Shown here: in pieces, positions 22,813-37,284 of the stretch
Numbering within the stretch: position 1 is the stretch's first letter
Layout of the letters: the number at the start of each line of letters is the position of its first letter
Source: Drechslerella dactyloides
Taxonomy: Eukaryota > Ascomycota > Orbiliomycetes > Orbiliales > Orbiliaceae
Assembly: GCA_020064725.1 (NCBI GenBank)
Contig: JAGTWJ010000013.1
Span: 496,001-560,000 of the forward strand
Direction: 5' to 3'
Length of the DNA stretch: 64,000 nt
The notes under the pieces: model-generated
What the model saw: only the letters and a program-made list of their open reading frames with translations
What the model was told of the DNA's origin: nothing
Databases searched by the model: none
Translations under genes and position numbers: made by a program

Positions 22813-25083
22813 CATTCTTACCACTGATACTATATATATGTATAAAGTGCATGATTGTATGAGTATGAGTGGATATGAGTAGAGTGGGGCGAAATGAAGA
22901 GTATTGATTCAAGTGGGGGCCGTGTGGATCGTGTAACCTCACGGCCGTACGCGTCTCATAGACCCAAATGAGGCCAGGAGGCATGGGGGCATGACGAGAG
23001 TTGAAACACACATGTACATATATAATAATAATGATGATAATATTAATACCACATGGCATTCGTACAGCCCGTGCGTGAAACGGTGGACAGGCTTATTGGA
23101 ACGTGTCTGCATCCGTGAATCCCAGCTTGAGTTTATATATAAACTTTATCGCTGCAATCTTTCAAGATGACATCTCCAGACACTCATCCGTCAAGCTTAA
23201 TTAATATTATGAACCCATGTCGCTTCGCCAGCTTGTCGTCCCTTGCAATTTGTGCTACCCTCTAAATTATAAATATATAGACCCAATATGCGTGCGAAAC
23301 ATCATATAGACAATATATTAATAGGTTATACGTGGGTCAGTCAATTCCTACAAATATTGCAATATGGGTTTAACAATGCAAATCAACGTTGGCCACGATC
23401 CCTTGGTACCATACTGCAGACAAACCGGATCTGTGAATAGACCTTTAAGGTTCCTCAAGGTCTCACGAAACTTTTGTAAAAGAAAACCACCAGTACACAC
23501 ACTGGCCAGCTGGGCCCACTTTCGTATCCTTCATGGTGGACGACCGTATGGATATTTTTCCTATCGATTATATTATTCATTTAATTCATATTTCTCTCTG
23601 AGAGCCACTCAACAGTCAATATACCATTTATAACCTACAGATCCACCCACCAAACTCTCCCACGTGCCAGACTTCAATATCATCCCTACATACTTCCCAG
23701 GTACATACATGTATGTACTGCCACCTCCAAATGCTGCCGTATATATTCTAAACCCCCGGAAACAAAATATAAGACACCAATACTGCAGTGCTTCTAAACC
23801 GCAGTCCTACAATGGATTCTTCAAGCTTATTGTAATTCTCGCCTAACGGCTGGGATTTCTCTATTCGATTCTCAGACTACATGAACGTCCACCCGTCCAT
23901 CCATCCGTCCTTCTACCCGATCCGCGTCCCGATCACTCCCGGTCGTTCGTTCCCACATTACTTCATCCCCAGACCCGACGCGACGGCGAACGACGTTTCA
24001 AACGGACTCACGCACCGTCCGTTTCAAAAACGCCGTCAACGAAACGGTAGCATCCACCCATCCATCCATCCCATCCCATCCCATCCCATCCCATCCATCC
24101 TTCTATCCTCCCATCGCAGCACCCATATAAACAAGTAATAGAAAATAAAAGTTAAAAGAGAAAATACGAAAAAGAGACTAATAATTTGTAACAAAAAGTA
24201 CTTCCGATATGTCCAGTCAAAGAGAACCCTCTTCCTTCCTCCTCTTGATATAAAAATTTCTGCCTCATCCAAGACAAACATTGGTAAAGTCTAAAGAAAA
24301 TGAGCGTGGGAAAGTGAAAGGGAAAGAGGATACGATAACAGTCAAAACCCGGGTTATAGCCATCCATCCATCTGTCTGGAGGAAAATACCCGAGTACGTC
24401 AGTTTATCATTCGCTCGAAGTGAATTCCGCTCGTCCAAAATATGCCGAATCATTGCAACTCAAATAGCTGATGCAACAATCTGAATAGAAAATCGAAGAA
24501 AAGAACAGAAGAGAGAAAAAAAAATAAAAATAGTAGTAATGAGCGAGAGAAGTGAAAAACTCTCGGTTCGGGGAATATGTAAAGGGAAGAAAGAAGCGAC
24601 ATGCACGAACCCTCCAATAAAGAAGCAAAAAACGCAGCAGACGCCTCGAACGCCGAAAGATGACTCTGGAAAAAGGAAAAAACCGTCCGTAGACGATGCG
24701 TTTACGTTTTGTGCAACCTAGTCGTGAATCAGGAAATGCTGTAACATAAAATCAAACGGTCCGAAAAGGGAAATCACACGCTGAGGGGGAATAATGAAAT
24801 TAGGAGGGACTAATCACAAAGGCTCGAATCGCAAGCGAAGGAAAAATGCACAAGATATTTTGCCTGCTTTTGTGCTGAACGCCAATGCAGTATCAAGGTG
24901 AAGAGTGGACTAAGCAGCCAATGACGTGAGGGGGAAAGCTTGCAGGTGAAAGGTTTCGGTTAGTCAATGGCTTAACGATAGAGGAGCCAAGGATAGCCTG
25001 TCGGATGGCGCTATCGCACGGCATGATTAGGAGGTCGCGGGAGATGTATCCGAGCATGACAGCTGTCATCAAGGTCGTTATCG
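22813..25083. other. intergenic, AT-rich, microsatellites
   Basis: 2.3 kb between the convergent Ctr (plus) and WSC-sensor (minus) genes. Holds CATC/CATCC repeats and A-rich and GA-rich stretches, with no recognisable coding sequence. Confidence 0.5.
24067..24096. repeat. (CATCC)6 microsatellite
   Basis: Six uninterrupted CATCC units, flanked by degenerate CATC repeats from about 24053 to 24110. Confidence 0.85.
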
Positions 25084-26486
25084 TTAGTTATCCGGATTTG
25101 TGAGCTGCATTGAAAAAAAACAGTTAGCCGAATTCATGCGAATGCGCGGTCCGTAGCTTACGCACCTTGAGCACCCTCCGCGAATAGTCCTGGTTGTCTT
25201 GTAGAGACCGCAGGCTGACGCGGCTGCCATTATCATTATCGAAACGCATCCAGATTTGATTCGGATCGAGACGCTGGTCCGTTACCCGGTCCGTCTCCGT
25301 GAAGCCACCTGTGGTGATCACCGGTGCCTTGTCGCTGCTGCTGTAGCCACCGACGAGACCGAGAGTACTAGTCGAGCGAGGTCGGCCGTTGGGGCTGGAG
25401 CTACCAGTGCCCAGGTTCGGTGATCCAGCTCCAGACATTCCCATCTCGGGGTGATGAGACGAACCAACGGACTTGCGCCGTTCATTCTTGCGCTTCCGGA
25501 TAAAGAATACCAGAGCGACAGCGAGGATGACTGCTGCCGCTAGGCCCACAAAGACGCCCGCCACGCGGCCCGCATCCGAAAAGAAATCGTGGCTCTTCCC
25601 GCTTGTTACAGCGAAGGTGCTGGTGGTGGGCTCCGAAGAGGGCGTGATCGTGATGGTTCGCTGTTGGCCTTGAATCGTTGTGATGGAGATGATGGGAGTT
25701 GGAGCAGGAGTCGTGTTTGGTGGTTTGGTGGTTTGCCTTGCGTTAGATGTCGTCTCCTCGGCAGATGTCGACTGCACATTAATAGGAACAAATTAGTCTA
25801 ACCTTCGACCGCGGTGCATTTGATTACAATGTCTGCAAGGAGGGGAACGGGGGAACAGGGGATGAACGGCACAAGAGGCTACACGTGAAGTTGTTGGAAC
25901 TTCAACCGTGCAGAAATATCTTGCGCGTTCAGGAAAGGAATTATGCCATACTGGTGTGAAGGTCACAGTCACAGGGAACGACACCGATAGTAATACGGTT
26001 ACTGATCCTAACCGGGTGGAACGTACAGTGGAGGAGGCGGGCGCGTCCGTCCTAGAGCTGGGCAAGTGTTGGTCCAGTTCGATGTAGTTGTAATAGGTCA
26101 TCGTCCTGTTGCCACATCTGTCGGTGGGGTATCCGGGGCATGGGTCGTCACAATCCGAGAGGGGCAGTTGGTTTTTGGGGGTGTAATTCGAGCACCAGCA
26201 GCTCTGGTACAGAACGACGGCGTAGGCGTAGTCCGCCACGCATGTTTCTTGGCACTTCCCGTCGGATTGATAGATGTCCAAGACTAAAGGCCATGAGATG
26301 ATTAGTGAGCCGCACTCTATGATATCAGGTCGCCAAGATGACACGGGAAGTAGACTCACCGGCTTTGAAGTCCGCACCAGTATTCTCGGGCGAGCAGTAT
26401 GCAAGCTTGATCGCGGCGGCTGAGATATCCGCGAACAGGACTGAGCCCATCAGAAAAGATAGCCATATGGAGTGTTTGAAACCCAT
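25084..26486 (-). CDS. WSC-domain cell-wall stress sensor (type I membrane protein)
   Basis: Exons 26360-26486, 25952-26283, 25166-25771 and 25084-25104 (introns 76, 180 and 61 nt) give 361 aa. From the ATG at 26486 there is a signal peptide, then a WSC domain (about 27-115) with the expected Cys pattern: YCS, GKC, ETC, SCWC, DCDDPC and RCGN. A Ser/Thr-rich stalk follows, one transmembrane helix (about 224-246) stopped by RKRKNERRK, and a cytosolic tail. The tiny last exon adds only LTNPDN, resembling the conserved end of fungal Wsc tails; its intron has a GGCTAAC branch point and a T8 tract before CAG. Such proteins sense wall stress and signal through Rho1 to the cell-wall-integrity MAPK pathway. 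An in-frame ATG at 26570 would extend the N-terminus but would bury the signal peptide. Confidence 0.85.
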
Positions 26487-29400
26487 CGACCGAGCTATTC
26501 TCCGATGCCTTGTCGTCGGTGTTGTAGGCAGCCAGACAGAGTCTGAGTCGGGTATCGAAGAGGAAGGCATATTGAGACGTCGCGCCGAAGCTGATTGTTC
26601 AGATGGGTTGGTGAAGAGAGGTCGAGGTCGACGACTTTCCCGGAATGTTAGAGAAGAGCGGCCAGGCTGGGCTGTGCTGCCGTGCCAGCAAGAACAGACC
26701 AGAAGCGAATCGGTCTGTCCAGCGACTTTAGCATGCAGTGCAGCAATCCGGAGCCGCGTGATATCTCACAGCGAGCGAGGGTGTAGGTGTTAACGAGCGG
26801 CCGGACGGGACGAGGCCAGGAGGCTTGGATTGTCGTATGTGAGGCGTCCCGCTGCACCCTCTCAGGAGGCCACCAGGTTGGCCGGCAGGAGGATCGTCGT
26901 CACAGAAGGGTGAGCAGCGAGAGACGGGCGGACGCAGGGGAGATGCAGCAGCAGGAGATGCAGCAGCAGCAACGTCAACGACGGACCGGATCGAAGATGA
27001 CTGGACTGCACCCATCGGGCGGCCAAAGATTAGCAAAGTAACTGCGATGGAGGTGGAGCAGCAGAAGGAAGCGATGGACGGGGACGACGAGGAGGGGCAG
27101 ATGGGGTGCATTAGAAGGGAAGGTGAGTGAGGAATCCGCTCGTCCCGCAGGCCCTGACTGCCTCACCACCTGCGGCGATCATGCCCCTTCACGGGAGCCG
27201 GAAATAAACAGCAGTTTACGCCCGCAGGCTGGAAATTATCGCCAGTGGTCCTGGGCGATTATTTAGATGAGAGTTCGGACTTACCAGTGACACTGGTACG
27301 AGAGCTCCAGCGAGTCCCCGGCGGAGGGACGGCGTGGACGGCGTGCTATATCGCAGACCGACTGGCTGGCCGACTCTTCTGGCCTACGAGCTGCCGCTTT
27401 GGACGCAATGCAGCCCGCGAGAACCGCTCGGTGGCCCTTCCCTTCGATCGATCGATGCGATCGGGCCGTTGGATAGCCACAGCAGGGCCGTTGCGCTGGC
27501 TTGCAGGGCGAGACAAGGCAGGCGGACAGGACAGGGCAAAAATCTGCAGTACGCGAGGCTTGCAGTGTGTCTGTTAATCTCCTGCTACGTGCTTTTTTCG
27601 GGTTTCGTCGTTCAATTACGTCGTAAGATTTTGTCCGTGGCTGGTCGGAGTCCGTCGCGCAGGTCCCAAGGTTTCTTCTGTGCTCTAGCGAGGTCGGTGG
27701 ACTGTGGTTGCGTATATATGTATATATCGGGGGGATTAATTATCTTCGTCAACGGAAGGCCGATTGGAGCAGGAGGGAGGCGTATAGAAGTGTCGTGCGG
27801 GCGGCGGGAGGATGTTGGCGGAGGTGGTTTGGAGATATATATGGGACGAAATTTGACTGGATCCGGCCCGGGATTAATACAGGGAGGCCTGGGAAGGAAT
27901 GCAGCTGAGATGGGGTTGCAATACAATTGGAACGGACAAAATGGCGGGCGGGTTGGATTGTAGGTAACGGGGCCGGTCTCGGCAGCGAGTGCGGCAGCAG
28001 CTTATGAATCCAGCAAAGAACTCCCTAGAAGCATGCAGTGGCGAGACGGTGGTGGTGATGATGATGCTGATTCGAAGATGGCGATGGTGTCGTCGGGTTG
28101 GATCGTGTGCGATTCGGCGGGTGGTGTTGTTGTTGTCCCACACGCAGCGAATGCAAACGCAGCCGTCCTCGCAGCCGGGCCAAACGGAGCTGCAACGTCG
28201 GCCAAGAAGGAATGTCGTATTGGAATTGTACCAGGACTGCGACCACTATAACACACCACACCGTCCTCCGTGCTAAACTATCGACCAAAGCGAGGGAAAT
28301 TGGACACAAGAAACGAAGGGGCGAGCCGGCAGACAGACAGACACGATTCGGTCGACGGTCGTCTGTTGCTACAGCAAGTGCATTATATTCATGTCGAAGC
28401 AAGTAAGCAAAATGGCCCAAGGCAAAGACCGTCCGTCGTGGAGAGCGAGCGAGCGAGCGAGTGTGCTGATGTGGAGTGATAGTAATAAAAAAAAAAAAAT
28501 AAGAGGCGTCTTCGACCTCGATGGGCAGACGGGCTGGTTAAAGGGGATCTCGAGCCTGCTTCCTGACCTCTTCTCCTTCCACTTTCCTCGTCACCGCTCC
28601 AGCAACAGGGCCCCACGCAGACGAACAAACGACCGAACGAAAGTAAAAAAGGTGTGGGTTACAGCGGTCGAGATGATTGGACCCGCTGCCGATTTCGACA
28701 AGGCCCGAGCCCAGTGCATGCATGCCCTGACGCACGGGCAACCGGCCAGCCCCGTGGAAATGCTCCCTCGCGAAGCCCAAAGAAAAAGAAACCCGCCTCC
28801 GTTGCGAGACAGCAGTCATTCAATACGAGTCGATGCTGCCGTATCCCAAGGTTGCCTGCCTGAGATCCGATTCTGTCTAATACATTGCATTGCAGGTGCT
28901 GTGCATGCACTCTACCTTCACCCATCCCGTACATGGGCTGACACTGCATACGCTCATGCACATGCATCCAGCTCTCTCTGTGTGCATGTATCGTACCTGT
29001 ACATGGACATTTACATTAATTCGACATGGACATCTGTAAGTGCTGCTGCCTGCGTACATACATATGAAGTAAGCCCATCTCGTTATCGTTCCCCTAACTG
29101 AGGAGAGCGTCCTGTCGACCATCCCATCCAGCTAGCTTCCGTTTGAGCCTATGCCAGGGACAGACATTCCTCCCAGCATCACGTCGACGAGCCACCGGCG
29201 GCTGGCAACGGGCGAAACCGCACCAAGCTCCGTGTCATTGACTAGTGACTGCTGGTCCGCCTCATCCTCATCACCATGGCCACCAGCCTCTCGTCCCTCG
29301 GATCGCGCATGAAAACGAAATTGCTGTCCACGAGAAACCATCCACTCAAGCACGGCGGCTGCAGGCTCGACATCGCAAACTCGCCTCCTGCGAACCGAAA

Positions 29401-32400
29401 TCCGATCTTGGAGGTCGAAAAGTCCCGTACCGGTACAAATCCCCCATCCGGTATCCCAATTTCCCCAGGAACTTAAACATATTGCCCTCGTTCGTGGCAA
29501 TTAAAATCCGTCGCCCGCAGGAAGCCCATTGTATCAAACCAAGCCTTTGTTAATTAACCCCACGCTAGCTCAAGCTAGAAAACCAAACCCAGCAGGCAAG
29601 GAATTTTTTGTGCAAAAAATAGTGCCAGTGGGGCCGTACGTCCGTCGATAAGCCTGCCTGCGGAAAGGCCGTGTCCGAGTTCGTGACGATAGACACCGTC
29701 GACTCGCTGCTTATCGCCGCTGGTAGCATCCGCGGTATACACATATGCATGCACGTCGACCAACATGGGATGACGTCCCCGAGAGAGTAACGACTGTGCA
29801 TGTGCACATCGTACGCCCAAACCTCAACCATTGGTTCCAATCCTCAAGTTTCCAATTTCCAGCGCGGATGATAAAAATATACCAGTGGCCATGTGACACA
29901 ACAGTCCCACGGGTAGCTATCATATCAATTGCCTCCATTGAATGATCATTTCTTATATGATGCCTCCGAGCTGCACGCTGCCATCATCGGTCCCCGAATT
30001 TTACATTCACACCGACACGACGGCAAAATCCTCGCGATGGATTGCGCATCGCGCACGGCTTTTCTTGACACATGCCAAAACCCCCCGTCGCGACTATTTT
30101 AGTAGCTAGCGAGCATTTATTCCCCTATCGATTGAACCACGGGTCCAGACTTGAGTCTCATGCCTCAATGGATCGAGATGCAAATGTTGGGTTGACTGGA
30201 ACTTCACCGCCGAACGCAGCCACACATGGAGACACTCGCTCGTATTTCAAAAATGGGGAGATAACACCCCGACGCTTGCAATTGCACCACTCCAGCCGGC
30301 TGTCTCTCCGTCGCAATTATCCATCTCTGGGAACTGCAGTTTGCATCGGACAGCATTCGGATGCAACGGGGATAGCAGCCTCTAAACGAAACGCACCCCA
30401 GCGGGTGACCGATAAGGTCTTCATTCATTTTGACCAAAACCATATCTATCACTCTACGCTGAGAACTTCATCTGTATGCACGTGGCCCATCGCTCGACGG
30501 TTGACCACGATCGCCCGATCTCTCTAACCATTCGTCGCCCAGACCCATGCCCGCGCCCGCTCATGCAGGGTGACTGGCATCTCCGGGCCTTCCAATCGCA
30601 GCTGCGAAAAGCAGCGGCTGCCAAGAAACAATCACTTCTTGCAAACCCTTTAGATCCGAAAGCATCCATCTCCTGTCGATATATACCCATGTACTGACGA
30701 ACTAGCCACCGATGCCAGTTGTCTAGCGCGGCTGTTGCCTGCGATGTCTAACAAATTGTGAATACAGCGCTAGATGTCACTAATATGGATACAAACAGGC
30801 CAAGTTGCTCTTCTTCGTCTTTTTACAGCAGATAATCCGAGGTGCCGGGTGAAAAACTTCAAACAACAGCGTAAAACCCAGCCCGTCACTATCACTCTTT
30901 CGTCATCGTCCGGCTGAAAGGGGTAGGCTAAAATCCCGTGCCTGGATCATTAGCTTTGGCGAAAAGCCAAAAAGGCTTGGAAACAGAAAAAATGAATTCG
31001 AGGCAATGCTCGTTGCCTTCACTCACTCACCTCGCATTAACGTTAGTTCGCATGCCATTCATCCTCATTCAGCCGGCCAGTATTCAAAAGCAGGGGGCAC
31101 CCATACCGATGACGACCAAGCACTGGGTTGGATTGAGTCCTTCAAAGTCTCGGCGCCGATGCTTGTCTGCATGCATCATCCGAGGGAGCCCTCGGTCACT
31201 CGCGTACGCACTCACACGCACTCACAGGACAACATTTTCGCACTCGAAACCATCCCGCGTCCGATTCGCAGCCGATCCAATTTCCCGCTGCTGCCACAAC
31301 TGCTGGCGGTGCTGAATTTCGACTTCCCTCCTACGTCAGAAGATCGGTATCATCGCGGGATGGAGATTCGATTGACACGCCGTGCCATGGTCGACGGTCG
31401 GTCATGACGTCGAAACAGTAAGGAGATGTTAATCGAATCACGGTTACCCAAGCTTGTCGAATATCATGCCTCCTGCAATCGTGAGACGGTAACTTGGAGA
31501 TCAGCCAACCAGCCAAATAGTCAGCCGTCGGCATGTGGCTGGGCCCGAGGTGCTCGCTTTCCCCTCATGCGCTTTAGCTCACGGTCTGGCAGTCCCGACC
31601 TGACTGTTTCGGGCCCCGTGACCGCGATTATCGAGACGACGGTCGACGAACCAGCTAGCTATCTCGGGATGCCAACAGTCGATCATGCACAGAAACTTCG
31701 CATTATGAACGACACATCGAATATTTTGTGCCATTGGGGCAGAAACGTTAGCCTCTCGGCTTCCTCGTCAAACCGCATGAGGGAAAATCTTAACGGACAG
31801 GTGTATAGTTCAAGCAATCAATCACTCAATCATTCGGGCTGAACTGCCAACCTGCAGCCTTATGTTGGTGCAGAGCTGAAGACCAAGCGCTCGAGTATCG
31901 CCAAAATGTCTCAGCGTGCGAACGTGCATCCACATCTGCAGCCACAACGATTGCAAAAGATATCACGGACCCACTTCCCCGGACAAGCTTCCGAGCGTAT
32001 AATTTCAATTGCTAATGAGCTCTGCAAGAGCGCCAATGACATACACAAGTATCCGAAGCCCTCGCGTCTACAGCGAATCCTAAATCCGCAGCTGATTTTT
32101 TTTTTTTGCATCGTGAACTCAATTGCCCAGCAGATGGCTGTACAATTTCGTTAATTGAAACCTTTCAAGCGACGTCCGCATGCGACTGCACACCGAGCCT
32201 CCACGCCGAGCTGTTGAGCGTCAAAGCTGCCCAGCCGATCAATTTTTGCAATCCTGCCATCCGTCTGTTTGCAGCAATGCGACCCGTCGATTATTTTCAC
32301 CGAAGAATACCCTCTCCAGCCGCGTTACATCCGTTCCATAGAGCGCACCGCTGTTTTACTCATAACCTAAAAAATAAAATCCTCCAGCCGTCCGTGCTAA

Positions 32401-35400
32401 AAACGTTCACGAATTGAGCCCTGCAAAAGAAATCATGCCGCGAAGTGACTTCGAACGTGAATCCACAGCCTGTCCGTCTGTCCGTCTGCCTGCCCGTTGC
32501 ACCGCATGAAGTTTGCCGCAGGCTAGCTTTCTGTTTGTGCGAGGCCTTCGATGAAACCCCAGCCTCCTTCTCGACTCTCTTCCCAATGCACCCCAAAACG
32601 CATATAAGACACGCATTGCGCTCCCTCCTCGCGCCGCTCTGACACAGCGCAGCCCAATTGACTAACTCGCCGGCCGGCCGGCCGGCCGCGTTGAAGCCCG
32701 TCTGTACAACTGTCAATCCCACTCACTACTTAGTTGTAGGGCTGGGACATACATATATTGTGATGTGTGTGTGTGTGGATATATCGTACGTAATCTACTC
32801 GAGCTGCAAGCTACTGTATGTCGGGAAGAGGATATCATATCATGTCCTGGTACCATCTTCACCCAACCGCGCGAACGAGCTAGCACTAGCCATCTCGCAT
32901 ACGCAATCCGTGGGGTACGTGAAGTGCTAAACCTCAGCAACTGACTGGCTGGCTAGCTGGCTGGCTGGTCGACCCCGGCAACGTCAACCCTGCCATCCCG
33001 GGCTCGGAATACGTCGGCAGGCGCCCCGGGGGAATGCCACGCCTATTCCGGGAGCATTTACTATAATTATACTACGATGCCTCAGCCAGTTTCTTTCTCA
33101 TGTGCTCAGAGCAATAAGAAATAGCATAGCCAGCTTGTACATGTACCTTTACCCCGTCGAACGTTACCACCACAGCTAGCAGCTACGGAGGTTGTTTGAG
33201 CTCCCTCTGGAACGGTGGCACCTACCGCTTGGATATAGACGACTACAAATGCCAATGTTTTGAAAATCGTTGCTTTCTGGGGAACGTGCCTCCTGTCGCT
33301 CTGGTAGACCCCCACCGGTGACCCTGGCCAGAGCATCGGCACGCTATACATTAAGCATTCCATTCAAGTCTTCGGAGATATCTAGCGAAGATATAAAACA
33401 CGCACGCGAAATGAGTTCAAATTTGCGAGGTAGACCGCTGTCTACCGCAGATTACAAGAATATTAGAATCTTCGCTTCGAGATATTAAAGGCAAAAGCTT
33501 ACGCCGTCAGAACGGTGGCGATGTGGATACCATCAAATGCAGCATTATGTCAACCATTGCATTTGTCCGGACGCATTGGGGCAATATTGATGCTGACAGC
33601 GAGCATGTATGTGAGCCGTGATGTCCATGCGCACGCCACCAATGCACTCGCCGCCCGGAATAGGCCATTAACGTGAACAGTATCGGCACCGCCGCCTCAG
33701 CTTGCGTATATGTATTGATGCCTGTTGAAAGCATGGCCAGCTAGCATGATATTGCAGGCCTAAGCTAAGCTAGCTGTCCACTCTATCGGACAGGCTCGGA
33801 GCGGAAATATATTCACAAAAGCTGAATCCTTGAAGCATGACATAGGGGAAGGGGTATTCAAGGTGATTGTTGTGGCGTGTGGGCATCGATCCCTTGTATA
33901 CGATCTAGATGATATCTGTCTACGCGCATACGTGTGCACGCGTTACTTGCCATGGAGGGTGTAAAGTACCGGGTTTTATCAGAATCCCCTATATCGTCAT
34001 GTTGGGGGATCATTAACGCGTTGACAATATCGATATATCTAAATATCATGAAACATACTCTATATTCAATTGAATTTTGCCCATAGGGCGTAAGCGACGA
34101 GGACATCGACGGGCGTGTCTGCAGTGCCTGCTTCTAAAAAAACCTGTTTTCGAAGAACATTCTATCGAATAAGAAGCCTTCGTCTCGCTGGCATCGATGT
34201 TGTTGTACTATATTTTATTACTCCAACACCAGGAATCCCAGCTTTGTATAATAGCCACAAACAAATTTACAAGGTTGTCTGCTATCACCAACATGTGTCG
34301 ACATTGTGATCCATCAACTTGTGGGGCATACAGCATCGATTCTTGTAAAAGTTGCAAACAAGAATACTAGATTACAGCCTGACCGTTGACCCCAGAAAAC
34401 CGGGCAATTGGATACAAGGTAATCCAGTAACTTTTGGTGCTATGCCTCTGCCGCCTGCGCCGTCTGCGCCGACGTCCATGTGGAGACTTCGATCAGGCCA
34501 GTCCCAACAACTACAATTGATTCGAATGTGCATGTGCAGAACGGCAATCCCCAGACGACGCTATTATCACGCATAGAATTCTGCATGCATACCTGTAAAC
34601 CGGTCACCCCACTCGTTATATCAAGTAATGTCCTTTCTGCAGTACCAATTGCAGCCCGGTCTCTTGAAGTGTCCCGTACCTGCTAGCTAGCTAGTCGCAT
34701 ACCTACCAACGGTGACAAACTCTGTTACATTCCCAACAACGTCTACAAGCACTGGTACTATGCACCTGTACTCTATACACACGGCAGGCCGACCCAGCTG
34801 GCATGCTAACTAACTGCCAGAAACGAACGAGGCGGGATCGAAAAGACGTCGACATGGGCAAGCGCGAGCCCAAAAATAGCACAAAACTCGGTCCACTAGG
34901 CCGGGCCATGCACATCCGATGTTATGTTCTTCACGCTAGAGTGCTGGAATTTTCCGTCTACATAGTATCATCCAATACAGCCCATCCCAGACCCGGTCGA
35001 CGAATATCTTGCGAGGATACTGAGCTGCAATTCCGTGTCGACAGACGCCACACCTGTCATACATATGCAGACTGCAGACGTCGCGTTGTCAAATCGGCAA
35101 GCGCTGGACCGAAGAACCTCTCTCGCTCCTCATCTCGAGCCGAAAGTGCGTCGAGACGACGTTGACGTCGTCTAAGTGGGGCTGATCTTTTCAAACCCAG
35201 CAATACAACATATCCGGGGAACGAAAGCACGGCACGTTTTTCGGTATAATACGATAACATACTGTAATATGATATACTAATGGAAATTTATCAAGCCAAG
35301 TCATCGCTCTTTTGTGCATTTTGTCTGCATGTGGCCGAACTCGCCCACTGTCGCGGAAGGTATTTCCGCCAGCGCTGCAGTGCTACCTCGTACCAGCTGA

Positions 35401-37284
35401 CCATACCGCATGTAGTATCGTCAAAAATGCAAAGTGGGCCGACGAATTGACAGGTCGAATGATATCAACCTGCCGCTTCTTAGAATGCCCGCCCGGGCGC
35501 CCTCAACGACATAGCCACGCATTGGACGGAATGATATGCTGTAGTTACTAGTAGCTGTAACGGCTGCTCTTCGGGACTAGGCAATGTGCGATAAGAAAGC
35601 GGGTAACACTGGCGCAGAATTGCAGAAGCCAGACACAATTGTATCGAGGCACCTTCCTGTTCGCCAAACTAGCGACAGCCTCTAGTCTGTCAAGCATGCT
35701 ACCTGCAGTTCTACCAGGACCACATGCACAAGGATGGCAATCTTCCATAAAATCATTGCTATCGATATAGAAAATGTACGCGATCATCGCTCCGGCTTCA
35801 ACCCCAACTCCAAATTTTCCGGAACGACTTATGCCACATCTAAACCCTTCCAATAATCAATAGCTGGGTTAGGTAGATGATATTTTGTTTTTTAACTAGT
35901 GCTTACTCTATAGACGTGTAAACCGATCAGTTGAAACATCTGCGGATTGGTTTAATATTCGATAGATCCCTCATTACCAGTAGATATGATACGGCCTTTC
36001 TCCCACTGTTCAGTTCATTCTATGTATTACATGCGCCTCCTACGTCCAGTACTCGGGAACGCTTTTCAAACCGACAATTGCATGCGGACGTATCCTAGCT
36101 CTAGATACACAGACACTCTCGTGCTAATAGCGCAATATCGTACCAGCCTTATCGATTATACAATTGGGTTACCGCCATTACTACTAAATATCTATAAATA
36201 TATCCAAACCAGTGCAGATGACTAGTATACTCAGGCAGCATCTATTACATCCCACCTCAATGAGCGGTACCAATTGCCGCATTAGGCGTGATCAGAATCT
36301 AATCCGAATCGCAATTCTGGCTGCATCACGACAACTATATTGAAATGTAGATATACTGATATAATTAAGCTGTTGAGTCGTTCCGTGTATACCTCTCGAT
36401 ATTTGGTCCTCCTTCTCATTGTGGGTATACCCCCATCATGGCCTGGCCCCATATATATAAATAGCATTACCCTCGTGGGACCCTAGAACCCGCACGGCCA
36501 TGCATGGCCACTAGACTTCACCAGATGATACATGACATCTTTACGACCATCCATCAGTCTGCCCACCGGTAGATTCATCGGTATTCGCATAGCTCGGTAT
36601 ATACCAGTATACCTGACCGGACCGGGAGAACGATGTATGTGAAGGATCGCATGTAACGTTACGGAATCCGCAAACAGAAGACACCTGCGATTATATTGCT
36701 AGCTTCACCACCTCCATCAGAAATTATATATAACATACCTACCCGGCCTCCCATCCCGTATGATCATCTCGCTTCATCGCCAAGTCCCAGACTAGCTATA
36801 TATATATAGATCGGCCAACTGCCCACTAACCACCTGCCAAAAGACAAGACAAGACATCGCAAGAACGTAAACGTGAACGTGAACGTGAACGTGAACGAGT
36901 GAAGGGGACAAAAGCGCACGCGGGACACTGAGGAAAACGTAACTTAACCAACTAACAAGCTTGAGACTGGACAGAAGTTGCTAGAAGTAGTTTGCTAGTA
37001 AACTCCATGAAAATGCCGGCCAAAGGAAGCTACATGTAATCCAATCCAATCCGACCCGATCCATCCCAAAATACATCCCGTCCAACTAGGGAGTCCGCCC
37101 TTCGTATTACCTCCCTACGCTTGGCTCGTAGCTCGCAGCTATCCATCGCGATGCTGCGACACTGCCTTCGTAACCCAAATTACCATTAACGACCCTGCTT
37201 TTCCTAAGAAATGTGCCGGCAGCCATCCTTCCAACCCTCTCAAGCCGTAAGCCCCGCGAGTAAGCGTTCTACCAGCCAACTCAT
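26487..37284. other. 10.8-kb gene desert
   Basis: No gene is supported on either strand between the WSC sensor and HSM3. Frames are short, without domains, and often run through simple repeats. Contents seen: CAG-rich stretches (about 26943-26970), purine-rich DNA, GGCC run near 32669-32688, CTGG repeats at about 32945-32965, TGCATGCA-rich segments and many TA tracts. No transposon open frame is recognised. Confidence 0.5.
36863..36898. repeat. GAACGT hexamer repeat
   Basis: About six tandem copies of GAACGT (one degenerate AAACGT), preceded by three AAGAC units. Confidence 0.8.
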
